Positions 27,701 to 39,700 of a stretch of DNA of 64,000 nucleotides are shown one piece after another. The translations under genes were made by a program, and so were the position numbers. The notes below the pieces were generated by a model that saw only the letters and a list, made by a program, of their open reading frames with translations, ran no database searches and was not told the DNA's origin. The DNA is taken from the NCBI GenBank assembly GCA_032622095.1, contig CP136068.1:150857365-150921364 (forward strand). The letters are read 5' to 3'. This DNA is from Siphonodentalium dalli. Its lineage: Eukaryota > Mollusca > Scaphopoda > Gadilida > Siphonodentaliidae. Every line of letters starts with the position of its first letter. The first letter of the stretch is position 1.

Positions 27701-30700
27701 TGTATTAAGGTGGATACTCATGGTGGGGTTGTCACACAAGGGGACCTGTATTAAGGTGGATACTCATGGTGGGGTTGTCACACAAGGGGACCTGTATTAA
27801 GGTATTAAGGTGGATACTCATGATGGTGTTGTCACACAATTGGACCTGTATTAAGGTGGATACTCATGGTGGGGTTGTCACACAAGGGGACCTGTATTAA
27901 GGTGGATACTCATGGTGGGGTTGTCACACAAAAGGACCTGTATTAAGGTGGATACTCATGATGGTGTTGTCACACAATTGGACCTGTATTAAGGTGGATA
28001 CTCATGGTGGGGTTGTCACACAAGGGGACATGTATTAAGGTGGATACTCGCGGTGGGGTTGTCACACAAGGGGACCTGTATTAAGGTGGATACTCATGGT
28101 GGGGTTGTCACACAAGGGGACCTGTATTAAGGTGGATACTCATGGTGGGGTTGTCACACAAGGGGACATGTATTAAGGTGGATACTCATGATGGTGTTGT
28201 CACACAATTGGACCTGTATTAAGGTGGATACTCATGGTGGGGTTGTCACACAATTGGACCTGTATTAAGGTGGATACTCATGGTGGGGTTGTCACACAAG
28301 GGGACCTGTATTAAGGTGGATACTCATGGTGGGGTTGTCACACAAGGGGACCTGTATTAAGGTGGATACTCATGATGGTGTTGTCACACAATTGGACCTG
28401 TATTAAGGTGGATACTCATGGTGGGGTTGTCACACAAGGGGACCTGTATTAAGGTGGATACTCATGGTGGGGTTGTCACACAAGGGGACCTGTATTAAGG
28501 TGGATACTCATGGTGGGGTTGTCACACAAGGGGACCTGTATTCAGGTGGATACCCGTGATGGTGTTGTCGCACAGTTGGACCTGTATTAAGGTGGATATT
28601 CATGGTGGGGTTGTCACACAAGGGGACCTGCATTAAGGTATTAAGGTCGATACTCATGGTGGGGTTGTCACACAAGGGGACCTGTATTCAGGTGGATACT
28701 CATGGTGGGGTTGTCACACAAGGGGACCTGTATTAAGGTATTAAGGTGGATACTCATGGTGAGGTTGTCACACAAGGGGACCTGTATTCAGGTGGATACT
28801 CGCGGTGGGGTTGTCACACAAGGGGACCTGTATTCAGGTGGATACCCGTGATGGTGTTGTCGCACAAATGGACCTGTATTCAGGTGGATACTCATGGTGG
28901 GGTTGTCACACAAGGGGACCTGTATTCAGGTAGATACTCGCGGTGGGGTTGTCACACAAGGGGACCTGTATTCAGGTGGATACCCGTGATGGTGTTGTCG
29001 CACAAATGGACCTGTATTAAGGTGGATACTCATGGTGGGGTTGTCACACAAGGGGACCTGTATTCAGGTGGATACTCGCGGTGGGGTTGTCACACAAGGG
29101 GACCTGTATTCAGGTGGATACCCGTGATGGTGTTGTCGCACAAATGGACCTGTATTCAGGTGGATACTCATGGTGGGGTTGTCACACAAGGGGACCTGTA
29201 TTCAGGTGGATACTCGCGGTGGGGTTGTCACACAAGGGGACCTGTATTAAGGTATTAAGGTGGATACTCATGGTGGGGTTGTCACACAAGGGGACCTGTA
29301 TTCAGGTGGATACTCGCGGTGGGGTTGTCACACAAGGGGACCTGTATTCAGGTGGATACCCGTGATGGTGTTGTCGAACAAATGGACCTGTATTAAGGTG
29401 GATACTCATGGTGGGGTTGTCACACAAGGGGACCTGTATTAAGGTGGATACTCATGGTGAGGTTGTCACACAAGGGGACCTGTATTAAGGTGGATACTCA
29501 TGGTGAGGTTGTCACACAAGGGGACCTGTATTCAAGTGGATACTCGCGGTGGGGTTGTCACACAAGGGGACCTGTATTAAGGTGGATACTCATGGTGGGG
29601 TTGTCACACAAGGGGACCTGTATTAAGGTATTAAGGTGGATACTCGCGGTGGGGTTGTCACACAAGGGGACCTGTATTAAGGTATTAAGGTGGATACTCG
29701 CGGTGGGGTTGTCACACAAGGGGACCTGTATTAAGGTATTAAGGTGGATACTCGCGGTGGGGTTGTCACACAATTGGACCTGTATTAAGGTGGATACTCA
29801 TTGTGGGGTTGTCACACAAGGGGACCTGCATTAAGATATTACGGTGGATACTCATGGTGGGGTTGTCACACAAGGGGACCTGTATTAAGGTGGATACTCA
29901 TGGTGGGGTTGTCACACAAGGGGACATGTATTAAGGTATTAAGGTGGATACTCATGGTGGGGTTGTCACACAATTGGACCTGTATTAAGGTGGATACTCA
30001 TTGTGGGGTTGTCACACAAGGGGACCTGCATTAAGATATTACGGTGGATACTCATGGTGGGGTTGTCACACAAGGGGACCTGTATTAAGGTGGATACTCA
30101 TGGTGGGGTTGTCACACAAGGGGACATGTATTAAGGTATTAAGGTGGATACTCATGGTGGGGTTGTCACACAATTGGACCTGTATTAAGGTGGATACTCA
30201 TGGTGGGGTTGTCACACAATTGGACCTGTATTAAGGTGGATACTCATGGTGGGGTTGTCGCACAATTGGACCTGTATTAAGGTGGATACTCATGGTGGGG
30301 TTGTCACACAAGGGGACCTGCATTAAGATATTACGGTGGATACTCATGGTGGGGTTGTCGCACAATTGGACCTGTATTAAGGTGGATACTCATGGTGGGG
30401 TTGTCACACAAGGGGACCTGCATTAAGATATTACGGTGGATACTCATGGTGGGGTTGTCACACAAGGGGACCTGTATTAAGGTATTAAGGTGGATACTCG
30501 CGGTGGGGTTGTCGCACAATTGGACCTGTATTAAGGTGGATACTCATGGTGGGGTTGTCGCACAATTGGACCTGTATTAAGGTGGATACTTGCGGTGGGG
30601 TTGTCACACAAGGGGACCTGTATTAAGGTGGATACTCATGGTGGGGTTGTCGCACAATTGGACCTGTATTAAGGTGGATACTCATGGTGGGGTTGTCGCA

Positions 30701-33700
30701 CAATTGGACCTGTATTAAGGTGGATACTCATGGTGGGGTTGTCGCACAATTGGACCTGTATTAAGGTGGATACTCATGGTGGGGTTGTCACACAAGGGGA
30801 CCTGCATTAAGATATTACGGTGGATACTCATGGTGGGGTTGTCACACAAGGGGACCTGTATTAAGGTATTAAGGTGGATACTCGCGGTGGGGTTGTCGCA
30901 CAAGGGGACCTGTATTAAGATGGATACTCATGGTGGGGTTGTCGCACAAGGGGACCTGTATTAAGGTATTAAGGTGGATACTCATGGTGGGGTTGTCACA
31001 CAAGGGGACATGTATTAAGGTATTAAGGTGGATACTCGCGGTGGGGTTTCCGCACAATTGGACCTGTATTAAGGTGGATATTCATGGTGGGGTTGTCGCA
31101 CAAGGGGACCTGTATTAAGGTATTAAGGTGGATACTCATGGTGGGGTTGTCACACAAGGGGACCTGTATTAAGGTGGATACTCATGGTGGGGTTGTCACA
31201 CAAGGGGACCTGTATTAAGGTATTAAGGTGGATACTCATGGTGGGGTTGTCACACAAGGGGACCTGTATTAAGGTATTAAGGTGGATACTCATGGTGGGG
31301 TTGTCACACAAGGGGACCTGTATTAAGGTATTAAGGTGGATACTCATGGTGGGGTTGTCACACAATTGGACCTGTATTAAGGTGGATACTCATGGTGGGG
31401 TTGTCACACAAGTGGACCTGCATTAAGATATTACGGTGGATACTCATGGTGGGGTTGTCACACAAGGGGACCTGTATTAAGGTATTAAGGTGGATACTCG
31501 CGGTGGGGTTGTCGCACAAGGGGACCTGTATTAAGATGGATACTCATGGTGGGGTTGTCGCACAAGGGGACCTGTATTAAGGTATTAAGGTGGATACTCA
31601 TGGTGGGATTGTCACACAAGGGGACCTGTATTAAGGTATTAAGGTGGATACTCGCGGTGTGGTTGTCGCACAATTGGACCTGTATTAAGGTGGATATTCA
31701 TGGTGGGGTTGTCGCACAAGGGGACCTGTATTAAGGTATTAAGGTGGATACTCATGGTGGGGTTGTCACACAAGGGGACCTGTATTAAGGTGGATACTCA
31801 TGGTGGGGTTGTCGCACAAGGGGACCTGTATTAAGGTATTAAGGTGGATACTCGTGGTGGGGTTGTCACACAAGGGGACATGTATTAAGGTGGATACTCG
31901 TGGTGGGGTTGTCACACAAGGGGACATGTATTAAGGTGGATACTCGCAGTTGGGTTGTCGCACAAGGGGACATGTATTAAGGTGGATACTCATGGTGGGG
32001 TTGTCACACAAGGGGACATGTATTAAGGTGGATACTCGCGGTTGGGTTGTCGCACAAGGGGACATGTATTAAGGTGGATACTCGCGGTTGGGTTGTCGCA
32101 CAAGGGGACATGTATTAAGGTGGATACTCGCGGTTGGGTTGTCGCACAAGGGGACATGTATTAAGGTGGATACTCGTGGTGGGGTTGTCGCACAAGGGGA
32201 CATGTATTAAGGTGGATACTCGCGGTTGGGTTGTCGCACAAGGGGACATGTATTAAGGTGGATACTCGCGGTTGGGTTGTCGCACAAGGGGACCTGTATT
32301 AAGGTGGATACTCGCGGTTGGGTTGTCGCACAAGGGGACATGTATTAAGGTGGATACTCGTGGTGGGGTTGTCGCACAAGGGGACCTGTATTAAGGTGGA
32401 TACTCGCAGTTGGGTTGTCGCACAAGGGGACATGTATTAAGGTGGATACTCGCGGTTGGGTTGTCGCACAAGGGGACATGTATTAAGGTGGATACTCGTG
32501 GTGGGGTTGTCGCACAAGGGGACCTGTATTAAGGTGGATACTCGCAGTTGGGTTGTCGCACAAGGGGACATGTATTAAGGTGGATACTCGCGGTTGGGTT
32601 GTCGCACAAGGGGACATGTATTAAGGTGGATACTCGTGGTGGGGTTGTCGCACAAGGGGACCTGTATTAAGGTGGATACTCGCAGTTGGGTTGTCGCACA
32701 AGGGGACATGTATTAAGGTGGATACTCGCGGTTGGGTTGTCGCACAAGGGGACATGTATTAAGGTGGATACTCGTGGTGGGGTTGTCGCACAAGGGGACC
32801 TGTATTAAGGTGGATACTCGCAGTTGGGTTGTCGCACAAGGGGACATGTATTAAGGTGGATACTCGCGGTTGGGTTGTCGCACAAGGGGACATGTATTAA
32901 GGTGGATACTCGTGGTGGGGTTGTCGCACAAGGGGACATGTATTAAGGTGGATACTCGTGGTGGGGTTGTCGCACAAGGGGACCTGTATTAAGGTGGATA
33001 CTCGCAGTTGGGTTGTCGCACAAGGGGACATGTATTAAGGTGGATACTCGTGGTGGGGTTGTCGCACAAGGGGACATGTATTAAGGTGGATACTCATGGT
33101 GAGGTTGTCACACAAGGGGACATGTATTAAGGTGGATACTCGCGGTTGGGTTGTCGCACAAGGGGACCTGTATTAAGGTATTAAGGTAGATACTCATGGT
33201 GAGGTTGTCACACAAGGGGACCTGTATTAAGGTATTAAGGTGGATACTCATGGTGAGGTTGTCACACAAGGGGACATGTATTAAGGTGGATACTCGCGGT
33301 TGGGTTGTCGCACAAGGGGACATGTATTAAGGTGGATACTCGCGGTTGGGTTGTCGCACAAGGGGACCTGTATTAAGGTGGATACTCGCGGTTGGGTTGT
33401 CGCACAAGGGGACATGTATTAAGGTATTAAGGTGGATACTCGCGGTGGGGTTGTCACATCAGGGGACGTGTGTACGAAACGTGTAGCAATGAGGAATATT
33501 CAAATATCCTGATAACCAAGGAGAAAATAACTCAACTTTGGTAAACATGTGCGCGTTATTATCAATTTAACTTGTCTCTACCACCCGATTATTGTTCGTT
33601 CTGCTGCAAGTTCCATTACTTCAACACGTGTAGCAACACACGTTACAAGTTACACGAACATGTAGCTCATCGTGGTTGTCTTCAGCACAACGCCCAAAGA

Positions 33701-36700
33701 CAAAAAGCGTTCACCAGACCTTTGAAGATTATACAAAGATATACGGTTAAAGAAAATGACCGTAAAATAGAATACTTAATGGTGGTTTGTTGTGGTGGGT
33801 TTTTGTTTTACTTGCCAATTTATCAGGGTGCCAATAGACGAGTTACACGTTAGTGACATTTTCACTTAAGTAGCTCTAAACCGTTTAGCTTCTTTATACT
33901 GTTCTAAATAGGGTAACAGTCTTCCCTTCCAAAATCCACTATAGCGGGTTTATATCGTAGGCAGATATTAAAACAGGACATTCAATGTCTTCATGTGTGA
34001 ATCTGGTCCAGCGCTACTTCTTTATTCGGTATAGTACATCTTGCATACGTTGTCTCTACCAAGCTATAACTGCCCTGTTAGATACACCCCAATAGGCGTG
34101 CTGGTAATCTCAAAATTACGGATGTTATTTCGCTCATGTGAATTATCTAATTTTCTTTAAAGGACTTAGTTCCGGAGTACTACAGGGCCATACACATGTT
34201 TGCGAAGGCGATACTTGGGAGTCCATATAGGGTATGTATGTTGCTACATGTAACTCGGTAACATATCTCATTATGTTCTTGTGTGAGTAATAGTACGGGG
34301 CGCAAAACCGATGCTATTGAATATAACCCGATAAAAGAGATTAGCCAGGTTTAGTGCACGAATAACTTACAACGTGCGTTACCATGGTATTTTTTATGGA
34401 GATGCACGGGAAAGATGAAATGATTTCACGGTGCCAAACATGCAAGTTAAAAATATCGGCCGTCTAGCGAAACGTGTAAATAGTCAGTTCGTGGTGATAA
34501 GTCGGACACAATGCGACTACCGATACAGATATTGGACCAAGATAAGATTTGCCTGCGCAGCCCAAACAAGTCCCATTATATCATAAGCCTAGAATAGCAT
34601 CCGTGCGTTATTTGTTAGTTTACCATTCATAAGGTACATGTAGCACTAATCAGAGAGTCCACGTGCAGGAACCATGGCATTGAAACAACTCGAGGAAGGC
34701 AAGCAATGTTTGCATTAACATTCTTTAGTTATTGAAATCATTATTGGAAGAGGTTAACAGAATTATATTATTATCATATACTTCGTAAACTCTGAAATAA
34801 CATTCACGTTTTCAATTGCCGTGGGCATAATCGAGATAAACGCTCTATGTTTGTTCCATATTGGGAATTGACTAACAAGAGAGCTCTTAATTATTTCACG
34901 ATGATAAAAGAATGGACATTTCATCTATTAGGCTGTGATAAATTAATGACTTCCGCGAGCAAAAACGTAAAAATAGAACACTCATATTATGGACTTATTT
35001 GGTCCCCGTTAGCGGGAATAACAATTATATGTTCAGTCTACGAATGCCCGCGGCTCTCAGTGGAACGATCATAAAACGCGCATAAAATGTATGTTGTCAC
35101 ACGTCGTCGACTTAAAGGGACTCGCGGTGGGTAAATGCTAAAAAAATATAAAAGTCTGTAAAACATCACCACAACGAAGAACATGGACAATATATCAACT
35201 TTGTTCTTATATTCATTATTCATACAGGTAGTCCTACAATATAGAATTTACCATTGTTATGTAAACAAAACCGTTAGTGATTTGTTACAAACATAGTCAA
35301 TCGTTAAGGTCGAATATTTTAGTCTCAGTATGATTTCCAGAACATTTTGTCTTATATTGACCGTTTCCGATGTTTACCGTTGACTTTTGATAAACTGTGT
35401 TATCTTATTTCACTAAAAATGGACTGTTATCGGTAATTCCACTCCAAGGATAACGTTTACATAACGATGTTTTTATTTTTTAGATCTCGTTATTTCAGTT
35501 GTTAATGACAATAAGATCAACGAAATAAATAAAATCGTGTCTGTATTTGCTTATTATAGTTGCCTTACAGACTGTATTATGTTGCATGAACTTTTAACGT
35601 CGTTATTTATCCATTCCATGGCTGGAATTTGGCAATTTTGCTAAAACCCTATGCCAATATATTGTCTTATATATATATATGTGCGAGTCTCCCATAGGGA
35701 GCCTACCATATATAAGAGAATACATTGGCCTACCAATATTTACCTTGACCTTGTAAGCCAGTACAGTCTCTTATATTTGTATATGCGAGGTTCATTATAG
35801 GAGACTCGCATATATAAGAGAATGCACTGGAACAGGATATGGAATCCTGCATCAGCGCTGCTACCGTCATGAACGTGTTAAAATGAGATATTTGCAATCG
35901 AGTAATACTGTATTTAGGTTGTCGTCTTATTCAAGAGTAACAATTGTTATCTTATTTTGTGTTGAGAATAAAAATAATGATTGATCCGTATTGTCCTTAT
36001 ATTCTGCTATCTGGTGTCTATTTTGAAGCACAGGAGGCGCAAACAAAAGAGATTCGATTTTAATAAGTTACTGGATGTACTACAGTTGACATATATGATA
36101 GCGTTGCTCTGTTGCAGCAGTTATTTCAAGCACTGTGGTCTGCACCTCATACCACAGCAGAAGAAAATATTAAGTTCCTGAAATTTACCCATGGCTACTA
36201 AAATTTAATTTGTCATCGCCACACACTAGTAAACTGCTTGGCTATTCCGGTTTTGCAAAACAACATCAAGCGAGCTTTGTTTTTAATTACAGAAGCAGTA
36301 TAGACTCAGACCAGGTGACACACTATGCCTGAACAACAGACGGTTGACTCATGGTCGAGCGGCATTTAAACTCAATGGCGGAGAACGCCACCTACAGGTA
36401 AATACCGCTACCACGCGTCATTCGTCTTATTTAAATTTTTTAGTTTAAAGTAAATTTCGAGCTCCGACTATTTATTTCTTAGCCACTAATAGCTAATTTT
36501 ATTCGCGAAACGTGTCTTTAAATAGGTGTCACAATATATGTCAACTGGACACGAATATTTGCGGCCCAGAAGGGTTTTTAAGAGGTAGAGGGTAGCAGAA
36601 TTCAGCATTGAGCGGTATCACTTCTAATCATACTATCAATAATATAGACGGAAAATATTGGAACTCCAAGATGTGTGATGCCTCTTGCCAAACCGAACCT

Positions 36701-39700
36701 TGGGATGAAATATTTCCACCTCTGCAGCACAGAAAACTCTACCGAAAAGCAGTTCATCGTCATAGACAAATATTACGAACCCACAACCGCACACGGCGCG
36801 ACCTTTTGGTGCGCCCATTCGACCGCACGTCTTAAAACCCCTGTCACACTCAGGCCGGCGCTCTCACTGCGCTGCAAAAGTACCAACATATGACTAACAC
36901 GCAGGAGGAGCGCCGAAAACTGTCGAAAATTGTCAAACTTTTAAAACAAAGTATGCTCCTATTGCGTTCCTACTTTGTCAAGTCTCGCGCTCTTAGTGCG
37001 TTCAAGTCGCTGTCATTGTGATGCTAGTACGTTCTCAATAAGTTCGCAAAACGCTCTCTGCGCGGGCGCGGAGAGTATATATAGCGCCTACTGCGTTCTC
37101 CAGTCATAGTCAGTTTTTATGTTGTGGGGAAAATACCCAACACTCCGCAATAAATTAGCTGTCCGATTAAACTACTGTCACACTCCGCTGCGATCAGGCC
37201 GGCGCTTGCATTGCGCTGACAAATAATCAAAGCGCCAAGCAAGGCGCAGTAAGGTACCCAATAACGCATTGGTGACGCAGTGGACACTGGATAGGACGGG
37301 AGAGGGTCTCTGTGATCGTTCCAGAGCGCCAGAGCGCCGCGCTTGTTTTGTGCATGCACAAAACAAGCGCAGAGGTTCGGCGTTCTGGCCAGGCGTATTA
37401 CCGTCGTCATGACAGCGCAAAGCGTACTAACAACGCAATGAGAACGACTTGAACGCATTAAGAGCGTTTACGGCGTGGAGGAAACGCAGTGAGAGCGTGT
37501 GAGAGCGTGAGACCTGACAAAGCAGGAACGAAATGGGTCGTACACACAGGGACGTGGCTAGAGGGTTTCCGTTGGCGGTGTCAACCTTGGGAAATTCCAA
37601 CTGCACCCCCTTGAGTTAGAATCAGACCGAACACAAGTTTTGCATAATTCCATTTGCACCCCCCCCCCCCTTTGCACCTTAGTGTTTATGCCTAATATCC
37701 TATATCTTCATAAACCATGGTTCTATATTCCCGGTATGAGAACATTCAGATATTTTAACCTGAAACATTGCATAAATCCTAATATCTAGTGGTCTAACTC
37801 CATACAATTGCACACGGCTACGGGCAAGAGACCACGACATCACTGAGCTGACCATCGTTGTTCGGCCGGTGTGAGAAAATTTTGAAATTCGATCAAGAAA
37901 ATCGCAAATCCTAGCATCCAGACTGGCCTCAACTAAAGCTTTTCTATAGTGTTGGACATTTCAAACCTCATACCCCCCTCAGGTTGTAAAATTCTCCAAC
38001 TGATGACCACAAGTTTGACCAAATGTAGTAAAATATTGTTAAACTTATTAGCATTTTTGTATTCGCCACAAGGGAGAGGCAATGACACACCAGGCCGATC
38101 ATGGTTCGGCCCGGTGTGCGAAAATTTTGTAATCTGAACAAGAAAATCTTGAGCGCGTTACCATTTCTGACATTGGTTCTCTTGTTTTAACAGATTGAAA
38201 ATTTCTGACAATTTTCAGCGCTTCCACTGTGCGTTACTCGTATTTTGATACTTTTTCAACTCAAAGCAAAAGCCAGCCTGATCGCAGCGGAGTGTGACAG
38301 TGGTATGAGCAGACCGCATTTCAAAGTGGGATTGTACTGTAAACCTGCTGTAAACGCCGGAAGAACGCCATGTATAACGCTTGGGCGTAAAGCTAGCGCC
38401 AGAGTCGCAGTGGCAGCACAATGTGGACGTTCTATGAGCGGGAACCAGTCCATAACACCCCATGACAGCGCAATAAGTTTTGGACAGGGCCTCATTGAGC
38501 GTATTAAAGACGGGAAAGGCACGTAGTGAGTATTTGATTAAGCTTACTGCAGTCACAAAAGACAAGATTAATTTCTTGCTGCGATCACGAGAAGCTAATA
38601 TGCACTCTTGCTACGTCCACATAACGCTCACCTCGCTCGCTTGGCGCTTTGCTTTGTGCTGTCACGGCGACAGTACTACGTCCTGGCCAGAACGCCGAGC
38701 CCTTGCGCTTGTTTTGTGCATGCATAAAACAAGCGCGGCGCTCTGGCACCTATGGGCGACCATGGAGATCCTCGCCCGTTGTAGCCAGTGTCCACTGCGT
38801 CACCAATCGGTTCTTGGAGACCTTAGTGCGTTTAGGTGGCCGCTTTGGTACTTTTGCAGCGCAATGAGAGCGCCGGCCTGAGTGTGACAGGGGCTTTACC
38901 AGTAACACTTTTAGTGTTTTGCAACCTGACTCTGGGGATGAGGCCGAAATGGATGATACCTCAAGTCCACTACAGGAGAATAACATCATAGAACAAAATC
39001 ACTTGACGAGAAAAGTCTGGTACCTAATCACTCCGCCCTATAAATTACAACTATGGCTTATCACGCTGTGATAGAAGTGTGTGGTTCTGACCATATTCTC
39101 TACTATGGCTAGTCCTCCAGGCAACGCCTGAGATGGAGTTATATTTAGCAGACGAGCGTCCTTTGACGGGCGATTCCCGCGTTGACTGTTATTTGTTATG
39201 AGTTAGTGATTGTATAAAGTGGAATATATGTTTTGGAACTGACAAACAACGAACATTGGAACTTGAATTATTGCTGGATAAGTTGACAAGACAACCGAAC
39301 CTTGCTCCCAGTGTGTCGCAATGCTCACGGTCTAGAATGCCTAGAGATGTCCATATTTTGTGCAAGAAATATACATTATGCATTTGTAACCGGGTTACAT
39401 AGGTTACATAGGTTTTTTTTCACAAAGTTACATTTGCAAGTCTTTTAAAAAATGGGACGTGTTTTTGTCAAAAAGTTACCAATGATGATCAGAGAACTCT
39501 GAAAATATGTCCGTTATGCTTGTAAAATATGGTTACAAAGTTACATTTGGAAGTCGTTTAAGAACATCCGATGTGTCTTTTGTCACATAGTTACAAATGA
39601 TTATCAGAGAATAACCGCAACTAGAAAATTTAAAATAGTTCACCTATCTTTGTTAAAAAAGGGTTACAAATTTACATTTGGAAGTCGTTTAAAAAATCAG

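Larger units (their letters stand above)
25297..33475. mobile_element. Inverted-repeat element with one arm expanded into satellite
   Basis: The arms are 25297-25594 and 25652-25951. They are roughly 75-80 percent complementary by eye, centred near 25623. Each arm contains one 46-bp satellite unit at its outer end: at 25318-25366 in reverse orientation, and from 25903 in forward orientation. On the right, the unit continues into the long tandem array. At the array's far end the last unit reads cacatcaggggacgtgtg. That resembles the terminal unit of the left arm (gcaccaggggacctgtgg) more than the array consensus, so it may be the displaced outer end of the element. No transposase is encoded. 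Confidence 0.6.

Noticed and set aside
25903-33470. Many 60-170 codon open frames in the satellite, and a CRISPR-like look
   Set aside because: The frames arise because three 46-bp units are divisible by three and have few stops; they occur on both strands. There are no unique spacers, so it is a tandem satellite and not a CRISPR array.
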